Shown piece by piece: positions 34,081 through 45,173 of a stretch of DNA of 64,000 nucleotides. The translations under genes and the position numbers were made by a program. The notes beneath the pieces are model-generated. The model ran no database searches. It saw only the letters and a list, made by a program, of their open reading frames with translations, and was not told where the DNA came from. Source of the DNA: Tricholoma matsutake (taxonomy: Eukaryota; Basidiomycota; Agaricomycetes; Agaricales; Tricholomataceae); contig AP026540.1 of assembly GCA_026075535.2 (NCBI GenBank), forward strand, positions 13,516,001 to 13,580,000, written 5' to 3'. Position 1 is the stretch's first letter; the number at the start of each line of letters is the position of its first letter.

Positions 34081-37000
34081 CCGGGTTTCTGCAGGTAGCG
34101 GGTGTGAAAATCTGCAAGGAGTTCTTGGGTGTGGTCAAGTTCCATAACAGGTAGCCAGGAAGTCTCTTCATCGGTTCCCTGGTAACCTTCCCATCGGATG
34201 AGGTAGAGAATCGTGCAGCAACGTCGGTTGTCGACTTTGGAGTTGAGGACTTCAGCGATCTCATATTCGAGCTCGTCATCAATGGTGATCGGAGGAGGTG
34301 GAGGTTGTACTCGATTTGGAATTGTGTTTGGGGAGTGTTTCTCTAGTTGAGAGACATGGAAAACCGGGTGAATGGCCCACATGTGATCCGGGAGCCGCAG
34401 GGTGACTGAGTGAGTGCCTGGGTGGGCGATGATTTCAAAGGGGCCATGGTGCTTTTCGGAAAGTTTCTTGGAAGGACGTGTGGTGCGGATATTTTCCGCA
34501 GTGACATAGGCAGAATCACCAATGTTGAAGTCGGGTGCGGGTGCCTGATGTTTGTCCGCAGGACCTTGATAACACTCTTGAGCGGCCGCAAGTTGTTTCC
34601 AAAGCTCCTGATGAAGGTCATCTAAGTCGACGACAAACTTGCGGGCGCGCTGTGAAGCTAAGTCGCATTCTGGAAAGACGGAAATGTTCGGGTGATAGCC
34701 TTTGTTGGCAAAGAAAGGGGATATGTGTGTAGAGGCAGAAGGAGCATTGTTGTAGGCAAATTTGCCCAAGGGTAAGAGGTGAGACCAGTCGTCCTGCTGA
34801 TAGTTGCAGAAGATCTGGAGGTACTGTTCCAAGGCCTGATTAAGTCGTTCTGTCTGACCATCACCTTGCAGGTGATAACCAGAAGTGAAGTGGATCCACA
34901 TGTCGAGTGCTTTTCCGAGGGAGCGGAAGAAATGGGAGACAAACTCGGATCCCTGGTCACAAGTGACATGCAACGGAACACCATGCTTGGAGAAGACGTG
35001 GAGGATGAACAGGTTGGCTAGTTCTTGGGCTGTGATTTCATTGACAGTTGGGATGAAGATGCCTTGCTTGGTGAGGCAGTCAACAATGACCAGGATAGCG
35101 GTGTGACCATTGGAGTCGGGTAGTTGTTCAATGAAGTCCATGGAGATGGAGTTCCAAGGTTGTTCCGGAACCGGAAGTTGCTTTAGGAACCCGTAGGGCT
35201 TGTGTTGGGGTGATTTGGATCGTTTGCAAGTGGTACAGGATTTGCAGAATTCTTGCACAAAGGTGCAGAGGTTTGGCCAGACATATTCCCGGTGGACAAG
35301 CTGCTGGGTTTTGTTTTGTCCAAAGTGGCCAGAGAGGATGTGATCGTGTTTGTACTGAAGGACTTTGAGGCAAAGATCCGCGACATCTGGAACATAAATC
35401 CAGTCAAAGTGGCGGAGAAAAAACCTGCCTCGTCTATGGTCCAGTTGGGGTCGGTAGGTGTCGGAAGATGTGCGGATGAAAAGGGGTCAAGGGGTAGGGA
35501 GGTGCGGATGTCATGGTGAAGTTTCTCAACATCCATGATTACTGCCTGTCGAAGGATGGGTGTGGTGAAATAGGTGGTGCGGAGGGAAGAGGTGAGCTGT
35601 TCCTGTGTGAATACAGGTTGGAAGTTGGTTGGGTTTATGGAGGCAAAGTCGCTATTTCCCCCTTTGCAGTAGACGTCCCAACATCTAGTGAGTGCGTCTG
35701 GCTTGGCCCCTAGTTTCCCAGGGCGGAAGTGGATGATGAGATTGAACTGGGAAAGGTACTCAGACCAACAGGCCTGGCGGTGGGTGAGCAACTTGGTAGT
35801 GCTGAAGTACTCAAGATTTTTGTGGTCGGTGACCACATCAACCGGGTTTGCGGAACCCTCGAAATACTGCCACCAGTGTTTGAAAGCTTCGAAAATGGCC
35901 AAGAGTTCCTTATCATGGGTGTCATAATTTAGTTCAGCGGGATTGAAGGAGTGGGAATGAAAAGCGACTGGATGGATTTCTCCATCTGCAGTGTAAACCA
36001 AAAGGATAGCCGCTAGGGCATAGTCAGAAGCATCGGTTTTGAGTACCATCTGTGAGTCAGGTACCCATTGTGTTAAGACGGGGGCGTGGGTGAATTCTTG
36101 TTTGAGCTTTTCAAAAGTGTCACAGCACTTCTTGTTGAAGTCCCATGGTGTGGATTTCCACGTCAAGCGGGTGAGTGGGATGACAATGTCTGAATAGCCG
36201 TTAATGAAGCAGCGGTAAAAGTTGCAAAAGCCTAAGAAGGATTGAATGTCCTTAACTTTCCTAGGCTTGGGCCAGTCAAGCACGGTTTTGACTTTATCCT
36301 CGGACATCCGCAGTCCATCCGGTGAAAGGATGAAACCCAAATATTTGATGGTGTCTTTGTGGAACTCACATTTCTGTGGAGAGGCGTAAAGTCCATTTTC
36401 TGGAGATGGCGGAGGACTTCTTTGACGTGAGCCCCATGCTGGGACTTGTCATTGGAATAGATTAGGATGTCATCGAGGTATACGATGACACAAACATCCA
36501 GCATGTCACTGAAGATGTCGTTCATAAACCACTGGAAAGCTGTGGGTGCATTAGTGAGCCCAAAGGGGACCACCAACCACTCGAAGGATCCGTAGCAGGT
36601 GCAGAAAGTAGTTTTCCACTCATCACCATCAGCGATGCAGACTAGGTGATAAGCATGCTGCAAGTCTATTTTGGTGAACAAGTGGGCTTTGCAGGGAGAG
36701 TCAAGTAGGTTGGAAATGAGAGGAAGTGGGTAGCGGTCTTTCTTTGTAAGACGGTTAAGTCCTCAGTAGTCGACACAAAGTCGGAGACTACCGTCCTTCT
36801 TCTTGACGAAGAGAATAGGGGTGCCATGCAGCGACTTGGATGGGTGGATGAAACCTGAGCAGACATTTTCGTCAATAAAGACTTGTAAGGCTTCTAATTC
36901 AGAGGGGGAGAGAGAATACATTCGGCCCAGAGGCAGAGGAGTATTGTCTTCTGTCTCTATCTTGAGGTCATAAGACCGATGCAGAGGAAGGGTATCCACT

Positions 37001-37620
37001 TTAGTCTTATTAAAGACATCAGTGAATTCATGATACTCAGGCGGAATCTCGGAAAGGTCAGAAGAGTTAGCGGAATGGGCGGAGCAGGCAGATAACCCTT
37101 CTGGAGCAAAGGTCATCTGAAAAGCTACTGCCCCAGGAAGTTTGCTAGCACATGCATAAGCGGCAGTGTTGATGAAGGAGATGTCGGGAGGTGTAAACTT
37201 AGGAGGAATGGGGGGTTCGGAAAGTGCGGAAGAGTCGAGGATTTCTACCGGAAGATTTGGGGACAAAGGTGACATCAGGGGTGCTGGACCTCTATGATCT
37301 GCAGAGCGGAAAGCGAGTTGGCTTGAAGACCAGTCAATCAACGGATTGTATTGCTTCAGCCAGTTATGACCGAGTACGGTGGAACAGGAAGAGTTGAGCG
37401 AGGTTACATAAAATGACAAATTGAATACTTCACCGGCAGGGAAGGTGACCGGAAGTTTGATGATCTGAGTTATGGTGGAGTTGCAAGTTCCATCAAAGAG
37501 TCATAAACCGATTGGGTTAATGGATTCTGTGCTGAGTTGGTTATTCAACACAAAAGAGGAGTCAAGGAAGCAGTGGGAGGAGCCAGAGTCAATAAGGGTT
37601 CAGAAAGGGGTGGAAGATTT
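34081..37620 (-). pseudogene. Pol of Gypsy-3 (PR-RT-RH-IN-chromodomain)
   Basis: Protease with LIDSGSSHCF (about 37590) and [47 protein letters not shown] (catalytic YLDD, about 36475). RNase H: LKTDASDYALAAI, VTDHKNLEYF. Integrase 34400-35250: C-x2-C zinc part (SCTTCKRSK), SMDFIEQLP, CDQGSEF, GQTERLNQALEQYL. Chromodomain near 34140-34290 (YEIAEVLNSKVDN, LYLIRWEGYQG, TSWLPVMEL). A TGA at 36763 sits after CVDY where Arg is conserved; frames shift near 36380 and 35320. The last codons lie at 32876-32895 beyond the nested LTR. Confidence 0.93.
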
Positions 37621-37779
37621 GGGGAAGGTTAAAAGAATGGTTAAGGAGTCAGGGTCGGAAAGAGTGGACGCGTTGAGACGAACATAGGCAGCCAAGTGGG
37701 TAAGGTCAATGCAACCCCCAGCCCCAATGGCTGTATCCTGAGGGTTGTGGACTATTTTTCCGAGTCCGTAGTCTTGGGA

Positions 37780-39143
37780 ATGACAGTGGATGCATGGGCT
37801 TTTGCAGCTTTGGATTTTGGGCAGTTTCCTGCTATGTGCCCTTCCTCACTGCAGTAGAGACAAAGTCATTCTCTCATGCGATGTTCTTGTTCCTCCCCAG
37901 TAAGCTTGCCGTTCTTCCCCAACTTATCGGAGATGGACGACTTGGGCTTGTCCCGGGAAGTGTTCTTTGTCACGGAAGACTGCTGGTTGGAGGTGTTCCT
38001 GCAGGCGGAGTTTGAAGATGCTTGGTTTGTCGACGGGGAAGGGCTTTTTGAAGAGGCCTTCGAACTAGAGTTAGTGATGTTACTGGAATTCTTTGTTTTG
38101 AAATGGGATTTGTCTTCTTGCATCCAGTAGATGTCGTCACTGTCCTGCGCTTTCAAGCACAGTTCTGCGAGAGTATTGGGTTTACCACCCCGGAGAACTT
38201 CTATGCGAAGCCAGATTGGAAGACTGCGGAAATAGCAGTTGTGAAGGGCTGCTTCATTCCAGTTGACCCTAGAAGCTAATTCCCAGACGTCAACGTTATA
38301 TTTTGTGATACGACCACCTTTCTTCATTGCTAAATCAGAGAGAGCTTTTTCTGCATCTCCGACCGGGTCGTGCAGACCGAAGTTGCTTTCCAGCTCGGCG
38401 AGGAAAGCTTCATAGTCCCACATCCAGTGTGCAGAATCTGTCGGGTCATTCAGACCAGGCTCAAACCAACTGAGAGCTGATCCCTTAAGATAAGAAAGGA
38501 TGAATATGATCTTTTTCTCATCAGAGGAAAATATGTGCGGACAGGTGCAGAAATGAAGATTGCAGGAGACTAAGAAGTCTCTAAGTTTCTTTGGATTGGC
38601 ACCGTTGAAAGTGTCGGGGTCGCGAACTTTGATTTTTTTGGTCTTGGGTGTGTTATTCTGATGAAGGGTGCGGATACTCTCCAAGAGGTTGTAAAGGACA
38701 TCTATGAACCTATCCCCTGGGTCAGGGTTTTCCCCCACGGGAGGTTGATCCTCAGGATCATTGGGATCGGGGTCACCCCCAGGGCCATCAGGACCACTAG
38801 GGTCGTCGGGTCCACTGGGGGGTCCGTCCTCTAGACCAGGATCTTCCAACCCAAAGGGTTCAGGCTGGTTGATGCCTCCTACGTACTCAAGGGGAGTTCT
38901 TGATCGAAAACCTTCTGGGTTGCCAGAAGGTTGCGGGGCATGGGCGGACATGAGGTTGGCACTGATTGAGGGAGCTCCTGAGCCAATTTGTTGAAAGATG
39001 TTTGAGGGTCTGGAAGATGCTCCAAAAGTAGTGGCAGGTCGAGGGTCGGAAAGGGTGGATCGCTGGATTGCAGAGATCCCTGGAATAGTACTGGCGCATT
39101 GGGAGTTTCTTGTTGTGCGCTGGTGGGTCTCGGTAGGGGTCAT
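37780..39143 (-). pseudogene. Gag of Gypsy-3
   Basis: A 425-codon frame (39143-37866) with a Pro/Asp/Gly-rich linker (GPDDPSGPDGPGGDPDP), the gag core (KIKVRDPDTFNGANPKKLRD, FILSYLKGSALSWFEPGL, FLAELESNFGLHDPVGDAE) and a Ser/Asn/Lys-rich tail. A TGA at 37866-37868 separates it from a CCHC knuckle (CLYCSEEGHIAGNC) in the same frame; the expected codon is CGA. The start is the ATG at 39143, 41 bases inside the 5' LTR. Without the knuckle the product could not bind RNA normally. Confidence 0.9.
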
Positions 39144-39183
39144 AGAGAGGAAATGGATGAGTGAAGTGTGAGTTCATATATAC

Positions 39184-39878
39184 TGTTAAGAACTGATCCT
39201 AGAGGCTGCTCCGGACACTGCGGGTGATGATAGCGGGAGATTGTTGGGTCGATGCAGATTCTGCAGGAGGGGGAACAGAAAGGACTTGGCTTCAGCTTGT
39301 AAGAAGCTGTGCCCTTCACCTCGTCTGGTGTCCTAATTTCAAGTCAAGGGTTTAGAGGTAGGAACAGGAAAGTGCAGGTAAATGCGGGGAGGAGTATGGA
39401 GGGACTTAGGTTGAGTTCAGATGAGACTAGAACTTCAGAGGGAGACTAGAGGTTGAGTCAAATGTAATTCAGACTCTTAGAGGACAGGGGTTGGAGTAGA
39501 AGGAGGTTTTAGATTGGCAGGGTAAAGTCGAGTCTATGTCGATATACGAACTGAGGAATACAAGGTGAAACTAACTAAGCTTAAATACTGTAGTCCGGAA
39601 TAATGCGGAACAGGAACGAAGACTGCTGCAGTGTCTCGACTGCATAGATAAATTACCTATGGGAGCTGCACAGGAATCCATAGTCGAATTTGCAATAGAG
39701 ACGGCAGCCTTGGAAAGGCAGCCATGGATGCTGTACAAGGCGGCCTGATGCACAGCAGCGTGGGCAGTGCAAGGCAGCCAGGAACGAAATCGGGAGGCAT
39801 AGACAAAAGTCATGTTTGACATGCGGGAAAGAGTTGGATGGATGCGGGTTCTGATCGGGCGAGGAACGGTTCTTGACA
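39184..39878 (-). repeat. 5' LTR of Gypsy-3
   Basis: 695 bp, TGTTAAGAAC...GTTCTTGACA. The sequence next to it on the minus strand (TATATATGAACTCACAC) does not match a common tRNA primer site that I recognise. Confidence 0.93.
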
Positions 39879-40077
39879 GTGGGGTGGATTGCAGGTGGAA
39901 TGATGCCCAGGCACAGGGACAGGAGACAATGACGACACACCACCTGCCCCCAGCCTCATGAGCAACTGCTCATGGGGTGGATTGTGGGTGGAATGACAAC
40001 GACGACAAGCCACCCACCCCCAGCCTCACGAGCAACTGCTCATGGGGTGGAACATGGGTGGAATGATGCCTAGGCAC
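39879..40077. mobile_element. Continuation of the hairpin tandem repeat
   Basis: About two units of a roughly 70-95-bp repeat, each with CCACC...CCCCAGCCT, a GAGC/GCTC hairpin, GGGGTGGA and GTGGGTGGAATGA. This is the same repeat as 30840-30961, split by Gypsy-3. Confidence 0.7.
39957..39974. other. Hairpin, type GAGC/GCTC
   Basis: Perfect 8-bp stem CATGAGCA / TGCTCATG, loop AC. A second copy with one mismatched pair is at 40028-40045. Confidence 0.8.
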
Positions 40078-41437
40078 TGATGATGCTCAACCCGGAAACC
40101 CAAACAAAACCCACAAAATGGCTTTGGATGGTATAACACGAGTCAGAGGAAGGATGTGAGGCCCTCTAGATGTCACCTGTCAGATCGACCATCAAATAGC
40201 CATAAAAGGACTGCTGGTTGAAGCAGTTCAAAGCTAAAAGCATGGGTTTTGAGGAGTTGTGATGATTTTCGAGGAGTTGCAATGATTTTTGAGATGTTGA
40301 GATATTTTTCGAGGTTTTTTCGGAGAAGGTTCAAGGAATTTCGAGTGCGCCAATATGTTCAGATGCACGATCAGGGGACTAGCCGAGTAGTAGAAGTGAA
40401 GCAAAGGCAAATTGAGGGAAATGAGAGTGAAAATAGTGTAATGCGAGGAATTTCGAGGAAGTTTAGTGTAAAACACCAAACTTCGGACTGAATAAGACTA
40501 AACTGAACTCTCAAATCACTGTGATCTGGGAGGAAGACGACGACTTTCTTCTTTTTCTTTGTATCTAGTACATCTTTTTATATAAAATAAAGAAAGTACC
40601 TAAAAAGGCTAGAGAACATGAGGCAAACATGTGGAAAACTCGAGGCAAAAGACAATATAAGTATATCAGAACAATAAAGCAAGCCTAGAAAGGGTGAATA
40701 TAACACATGATGAAGAAATAATAAGAAAGAATAGCTAAAAGCTGACTGTCCTTGTTATAAATTGAATAAAAGATCGGAAACTGCTTCGAGCGGATTGTAT
40801 GCATGTGCATGCAGTCAAAATATGTTTGATATACTTGAGATAGTGTCCCATGTGTCCAGCATGCATCCAAAGATCATTTGAATAGGAAATACTGTGTCTG
40901 ACAATGTTTTTCGAGGTTCGATGTTTTTCAAAGATTTTCGAAGTTTCTTCGGACTTTGCTCGTGGCCCGATATTGGTGCGATATTGTTCGACAATGGTAG
41001 GGAATACATCTGGCATGTGTGCGATGATTATTTGGATAGCGATATAGTGTCCGATGTCAATTTGTGATGTTCGATGATTTTCAAAGTCAGTCGAGGAAAT
41101 ATCGGACTTGTTCGAAGGCCAATATTGCTGCGATATTGCTCGAAACTGGTTTGGAACTCGTCAACAATGTTCCAAGTGTATATCCTGAGCTGTACGAAGG
41201 TCAGGGGAATTGCACTATAGTGGCCGAAGGCATACAAAGAATTTCGAGGTGTCGCAAAGAGTTTTGAAGCATTGCAAAGAATTTCAAAGCATTCTCATGA
41301 CTTTGTAGAGGTTTGTAGAGGTTTGTAGAGGTTTGGAGGGGTTCATAGAGCTTCGGAAGGGTTCGTATGGGTTTGTAGAGCTTTGACAATGATCATAGAT
41401 GTGTTTTCCAAGCTTGAACAACAAGATGAACCTATCA
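40078..41437. repeat. Solo LTR, copy 2 (4-bp TSD family)
   Basis: 1360 bp, TGATGATGCTCAACCC...CCTATCA, flanked by GCAC on both sides (40074-40077, 41438-41441). It matches copy 1 along its whole length with many TTCGA/TTTGA and CG/CA differences. An extra triplication of TTTGTAGAGG at 41304-41335 explains part of the length difference. Confidence 0.85.
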
Positions 41438-41925
41438 GCACCCAGATAGGAGACGACGACACACCACCCGCCCCCAGCCTCATGAGCAACTGCTCGTGGG
41501 GTGGATCATGGGTGGAATGACAATGATGACAAGCCACCCACTCCCAGCCTCATGAGCAACTGCTTGTGGGGTGGATTGTGGGTGGAATGACAGACAACTC
41601 ACCTAGCACAGTGGGGTCATGTCCCCTCCCCCTCCCCCACATTTCATGTGGGGAGGGTTTTTTTGTAGTTTTAATTATTTAATATTATTACACCTCCCCC
41701 TCCCCCATTTTGTCTGTGGGAGAGGGTTTTTTTTTTCTTGATGTTTTTACCTCCCCCCTCACACTGAATGCGAGGGGTTAGTTTTATGTATATATATAAT
41801 CAAATCATCCCCTGCAAGGGATGGGCTTAAATTTAAAAAATTTTGATCTTAATTATCTACTTGAAAAAAATGAAGTTGTGAGTTTGAGTGTCAGAAATAA
41901 ACTTTATAATAGTTAGTTAATAATT
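41438..41925. mobile_element. Hairpin repeat, end portion
   Basis: Two more GAGC/GCTC units (about 41478-41500, 41549-41570). Then a series of C-run/G-run hairpins: 41631-41656 (CCTCCCCCACAT / ATGTGGGGAGG), 41694-41727, 41751-41778 (CCCCTCACA / TGCGAGGGG) and 41807-41826 (CATCCC / GGGATG). These are separated by T-rich spacers. Related C/G hairpins occur at 44806-44833, 45307-45333 and 59940-59962. No coding capacity. Confidence 0.6.
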
Positions 41926-42100
41926 CTCCTGTGGCTCAACTGGTTGACAGTTTTTGGTTTATCACATGAGGCCTTGAGTTCAATCCTTGCTCTGCACCAA
42001 TTAATTTTGTAAGCAACTGAGGAACTTCAGGACTCGAAGTTTGACTTGACTTGACTTTCTACTGTTGTATACTGTAAGTTAATTAAACTAAACATGCATA
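41926..42100 (+). repeat. Probable tRNA-derived SINE
   Basis: TGGCTCAACTGGTTGA (41935-41950) matches a pol III A box and GAGTTCAATCC (41971-41981) a B box, at a normal spacing. The acceptor and T stems do not pair, so it is not a working tRNA. The tail (GACTTGACTTGAC and AT-rich sequence) is SINE-like. No second copy in the window confirms the family. Confidence 0.5.
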
Positions 42101-42120
42101 ACTTGGAGTCTGGAATAACT

Positions 42121-42210
42121 GGAATCTGGTTGGAATAATCAGACTCCAGTGGAATCCAGTTGGAATAATTGGACTCCAGTGGAATCTGGTCGGAATAACT
42201 GGATTCCAGA
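42121..42210. repeat. 30-bp minisatellite, three units
   Basis: Three adjoining 30-bp units starting GGAATCTGGT or GGAATCCAGT and ending CTCCAGT/TTCCAGA, plus partial units on both sides (42105-42120, 42211-42235). Units differ mostly by transitions. Confidence 0.9.
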
Positions 42211-42256
42211 GAGTCTGATTGGAATAGGTGGGGGAGTGTAAATTACTGCCTGGCAG

Positions 42257-42900
42257 TAGTGTTTTAAGGTCCGGTTAAGGCCAGTTCTTTATGTCTAAAT
42301 GGGGCAACCACAACCGCAACTGGTCCAGGACCAATCCATATACTGAAGGACCAAAACTGGACCACATAGGACTGGTTTTTGGTCATAAAATTTGTCATGC
42401 TAATACAACCTATCTGTTTCTCAATACCTATTACCCCAACAATATAATCGTCATATATGCACCTGGACATTGTGATTCCCTGGCGATTGGTTCAACCTCT
42501 AAGAGATTTGAACAAGATCTGACTGAGATATGACCAAAACAATATTAAATGTTGTCATTTGTAGTTGTAGTTTGTAGTTTGTTGTATGTAGTTACAACTT
42601 GTCAGGGCTGTTAAATGAATCAAATGCACATGGTACAAATGTTTATGTATGTTATTCCTTTGCCTTGGATAATGTCCAATTGTGTCAAATATTTTTGTAG
42701 CACAAGGTATAAGCAGTACAATCACAACTACTCAAATCATGACAAAATACTCACATCAAAATGTATTTGGTCATATCTCTCTCAGTTCTTAACCATTTTT
42801 GATGATCCAGAGAGCGAAATTAATGGCATTATGTGTGGAAGTGTGGGGGTATAGCTCACGTGATGTATGGACCGGTTGCAACTGGTTTGAACCACAGCTT
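42257..42900. mobile_element. Left end of a hAT-like element, 42257 copy
   Basis: Starts TAGTGTTTTAAGGTCC, then GGGGCAACCACAACCGCAAC-type subterminal motifs. A short sequence with inverted subterminal character (GACCGGTTGCAACTGGTTTG) is at 42870-42890, but no CACTA end or match to the 8 bases before the start (CCTGGCAG) was found. No transposase domain was recognised. Confidence 0.5.
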
Positions 42901-43400
42901 GAAGACCATGCCTTTTCCATGCCTCTGTGTTCTCCCTTGCCACCACCCCTATTGCCATGGCTAGACTTTGATGCCCTCTCCATCCCACTGCTGTCCCCTG
43001 CCCCCATACATGCACTTTTGCTGTCATGATTGCCACTTGCCATGGATGCCTTTTGCATGCCACCACCATCACCATCACCATCACCACTCCACTTTTCCAA
43101 CCCACCATGCTTATCTCCAGAGCTCACATTGGATGCCTTCTCCATTCCACCACCCTCTGGACACAGTATGGATGCATGTTCCTGCTCATTGCTGGTGCTT
43201 GCATACCCCAGTGCCATCACTGTTTCATAGCCTGGTGCTGGCACCATGTTTATTCCAGCGGTCTGCTCATGATGATCCTCCCTGTTCACACTGCCTGCCG
43301 TCCTTGACCTGGGCCCATATGAATCCCTCCTGCCATGGGCCCAGTCCACTACTGACAGTTATATCATGGAATTTCATCCCTTGGATGGAATGGATAGACC
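42901..43400 (-). other. Low-complexity repeat-coding region
   Basis: The minus strand of 42789-43349 is open for 186 codons and contains four imperfect copies of a unit around GGMEKAS / GMERAS / GMQKAS spaced about 25-33 residues, rich in Ser and Gly. It is either a disordered protein segment or a minisatellite. No family recognised. Confidence 0.3.
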
Positions 43401-44804
43401 GTCGATCAAGGGGGTGGCAGAACAGGAATTTTTCATATGACATCAGTTCTTGTTTTTCACAGCTTGCCAGCAGCTAACACAGGGATGACAAGATCTCAAA
43501 GTGCAAGTACATTCATATTGATGGCACAGGAAAGATCTCTGGCCTGTTGAGAATGGTGATGTTGCCAAGGACATCCATTCAAATTTCCATCAGTTATCAG
43601 TATATGTTGGCAGCATCCTCACTCTGTAGTATAAGTTCTAGCATACTTACAAGAGTCATTTTAACTTTTAATTTATGTACACTTGGTTTGCACATCTGGT
43701 GGAATACTACTGTAGTAATATATCATATGTGTATTTGGTTGTTCCAGGACCCTGACCATGACAAACTAGCACTCAATGATGCCTATTGGCATTATTGTCA
43801 CCATGGTCAAAAAAAAAATTCAGCCTCCGGCAGGACCCCCCTACGTCTGGTCGGGGATTCCTGTCCCCCCACCCCCTTGCCATTGATTTTGACTGAATAG
43901 GCTGCTTTGGTACAGCTCCAATCCTGGGCATGTTCTGGGGCATTCCTTTCACCTTCACGTTGGGCATTCTTATGGTCGATGAGACCAGGAAGCTGATTGC
44001 TTGAATATATCCTAAGGTGGGTGTCAATTATTGTTTTGATCATTGGATACACTGTATAATGATTGATATGTTTCTTTTGCCTGGAATATTTTAGTCCATC
44101 ATAGCAAAGATCCGGGCTTGGCGAGCTGTCCTCATATGCATGTTTTTTTGACAGTAGTGGATCTATATGTCTGTGAATATTTATTGCAGGCTGTCTTAGC
44201 CAATGATAACATCTCATAGTCAGAAATCTTAAGGATATACACATAACACTCAAATTATATATAACGTGGTCTAGGAAAACCTACTTGATGATTGATTCTC
44301 ACATGCTGCTTGTAAACTTCTTTTCCTCACATCCTTGAAGTAAACTATCCATCATTTTGGGACGATCTAATATTCTCTTTGGTATCATGCATGTGGTTCT
44401 TATGAGAATAGGTAATAGCAAAATATAAAATAAAGTGCATGCTTTTGCACAAGTAAAACAGTCCCAATTTGGGCACATCAGGAAAATCCGATGCTGACTT
44501 ATTATGCTTAATGCTTCTTAAAGTCAAAATTAAGCAGAATTAAGCAGAATTAAGCAAATGGCTGTTAAGGAGATCTTGCTTAGAATAAGTAGGGTCATTT
44601 TCTGAATTAAGCAAAATTCGCTTAATTTATCCTTATATTGCTGCTTAAACTGCTTTTCTGCAAGTATCAGCTCTCAGGGGGCTGCCTAGCCATGTCAATA
44701 AGGAAATTAAGAAGACATTTAAGGAGACATTTGAATCATAAAAAATATATATTTGGCTATTGAAATAGAGTATACTACATACATACATCATCACCGCTAA
44801 CTAA
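43401..44804. other. Unassigned AT-rich DNA
   Basis: No supported gene. A cluster of TTAAG/CTTAA motifs (AATTAAGCAGAATTAAGCA and relatives) lies at 44510-44740, with similar motifs at 52430-52510 on the other side of the DIRS element; significance unknown. Confidence 0.3.
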
Positions 44805-45000
44805 CCCTCCTCACGCAAGATGTGAGGGGGGTGGGCATACAACATAGATAAAAAAATGATGCAGATCCTGTCATCAGCACATTGTGGTGGCCCCTGCTGT
44901 CTCTGTCCTGCTCTCCTCATGTCATCCCTGTCCCCGGCCTTGTTTCGTCGACATCCTTGTCATTGTCCCATCCCCATCATTGTTGTCCCATTCCCATTCC

Positions 45001-45020
45001 CCACAAGCAGTGGCTTGTGG
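45001..45020. other. Hairpin, GAGC/GCTC type with compensatory change
   Basis: Perfect 8-bp stem CCACAAGC / GCTTGTGG, loop AGTG. Both sides of one pair differ from the CACGAGC / GCTCGTG form (G-C changed to A-T). Confidence 0.75.
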
Positions 45021-45138
45021 AGGTGGTGCAGGGTGGTGGTGGCGGTTTTCCGTAGATACAGCAACAGTAAAACCTAGAAGTTAAAGAGTTGATAAGTTGA
45101 ATGAAAAAAGAAGAAGCAAACATGGAAAAAAATTACCT

Positions 45139-45173
45139 GGGGCTCAAACAACGATAGACGTTGTTTGTGCCCC
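45139..45173. other. Hairpin, GGCCCAAA type (inverted copy)
   Basis: Arms GGGGCTCAAACAACG and CGTTGTTTGTGCCCC pair at 14 of 15 positions, loop ATAGA. It sits directly before the intron donor on the minus strand. Confidence 0.7.

Larger units (their letters stand above)
30962..39878 (-). mobile_element. Complete Ty3/Gypsy element (Gypsy-3), GTGGG duplication
   Basis: 8917 bp with LTRs at 39184-39878 (5', minus strand) and 30962-31667 (3') and a perfect 5-bp duplication GTGGG (30957-30961, 39879-39883). Coding order on the minus strand: gag, protease, RT, RNase H, integrase, chromodomain. Two extra parts lie between pol and the 3' LTR: a nested solo LTR (32896-34080) and an antisense intron-containing gene (31805-32793). 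A polypurine tract (minus strand AAGGGGGAAATAC) lies just inside the 3' LTR. Broken by stops and two frameshifts. Confidence 0.94.

Noticed and set aside
41926..42000. Functional tRNA gene
   Set aside because: Acceptor and T-stem arms do not pair; only the A and B boxes are kept.
42121..42235. Regular repeats that might be a CRISPR array
   Set aside because: Units adjoin without unique spacers; it is a minisatellite in a eukaryotic genome.
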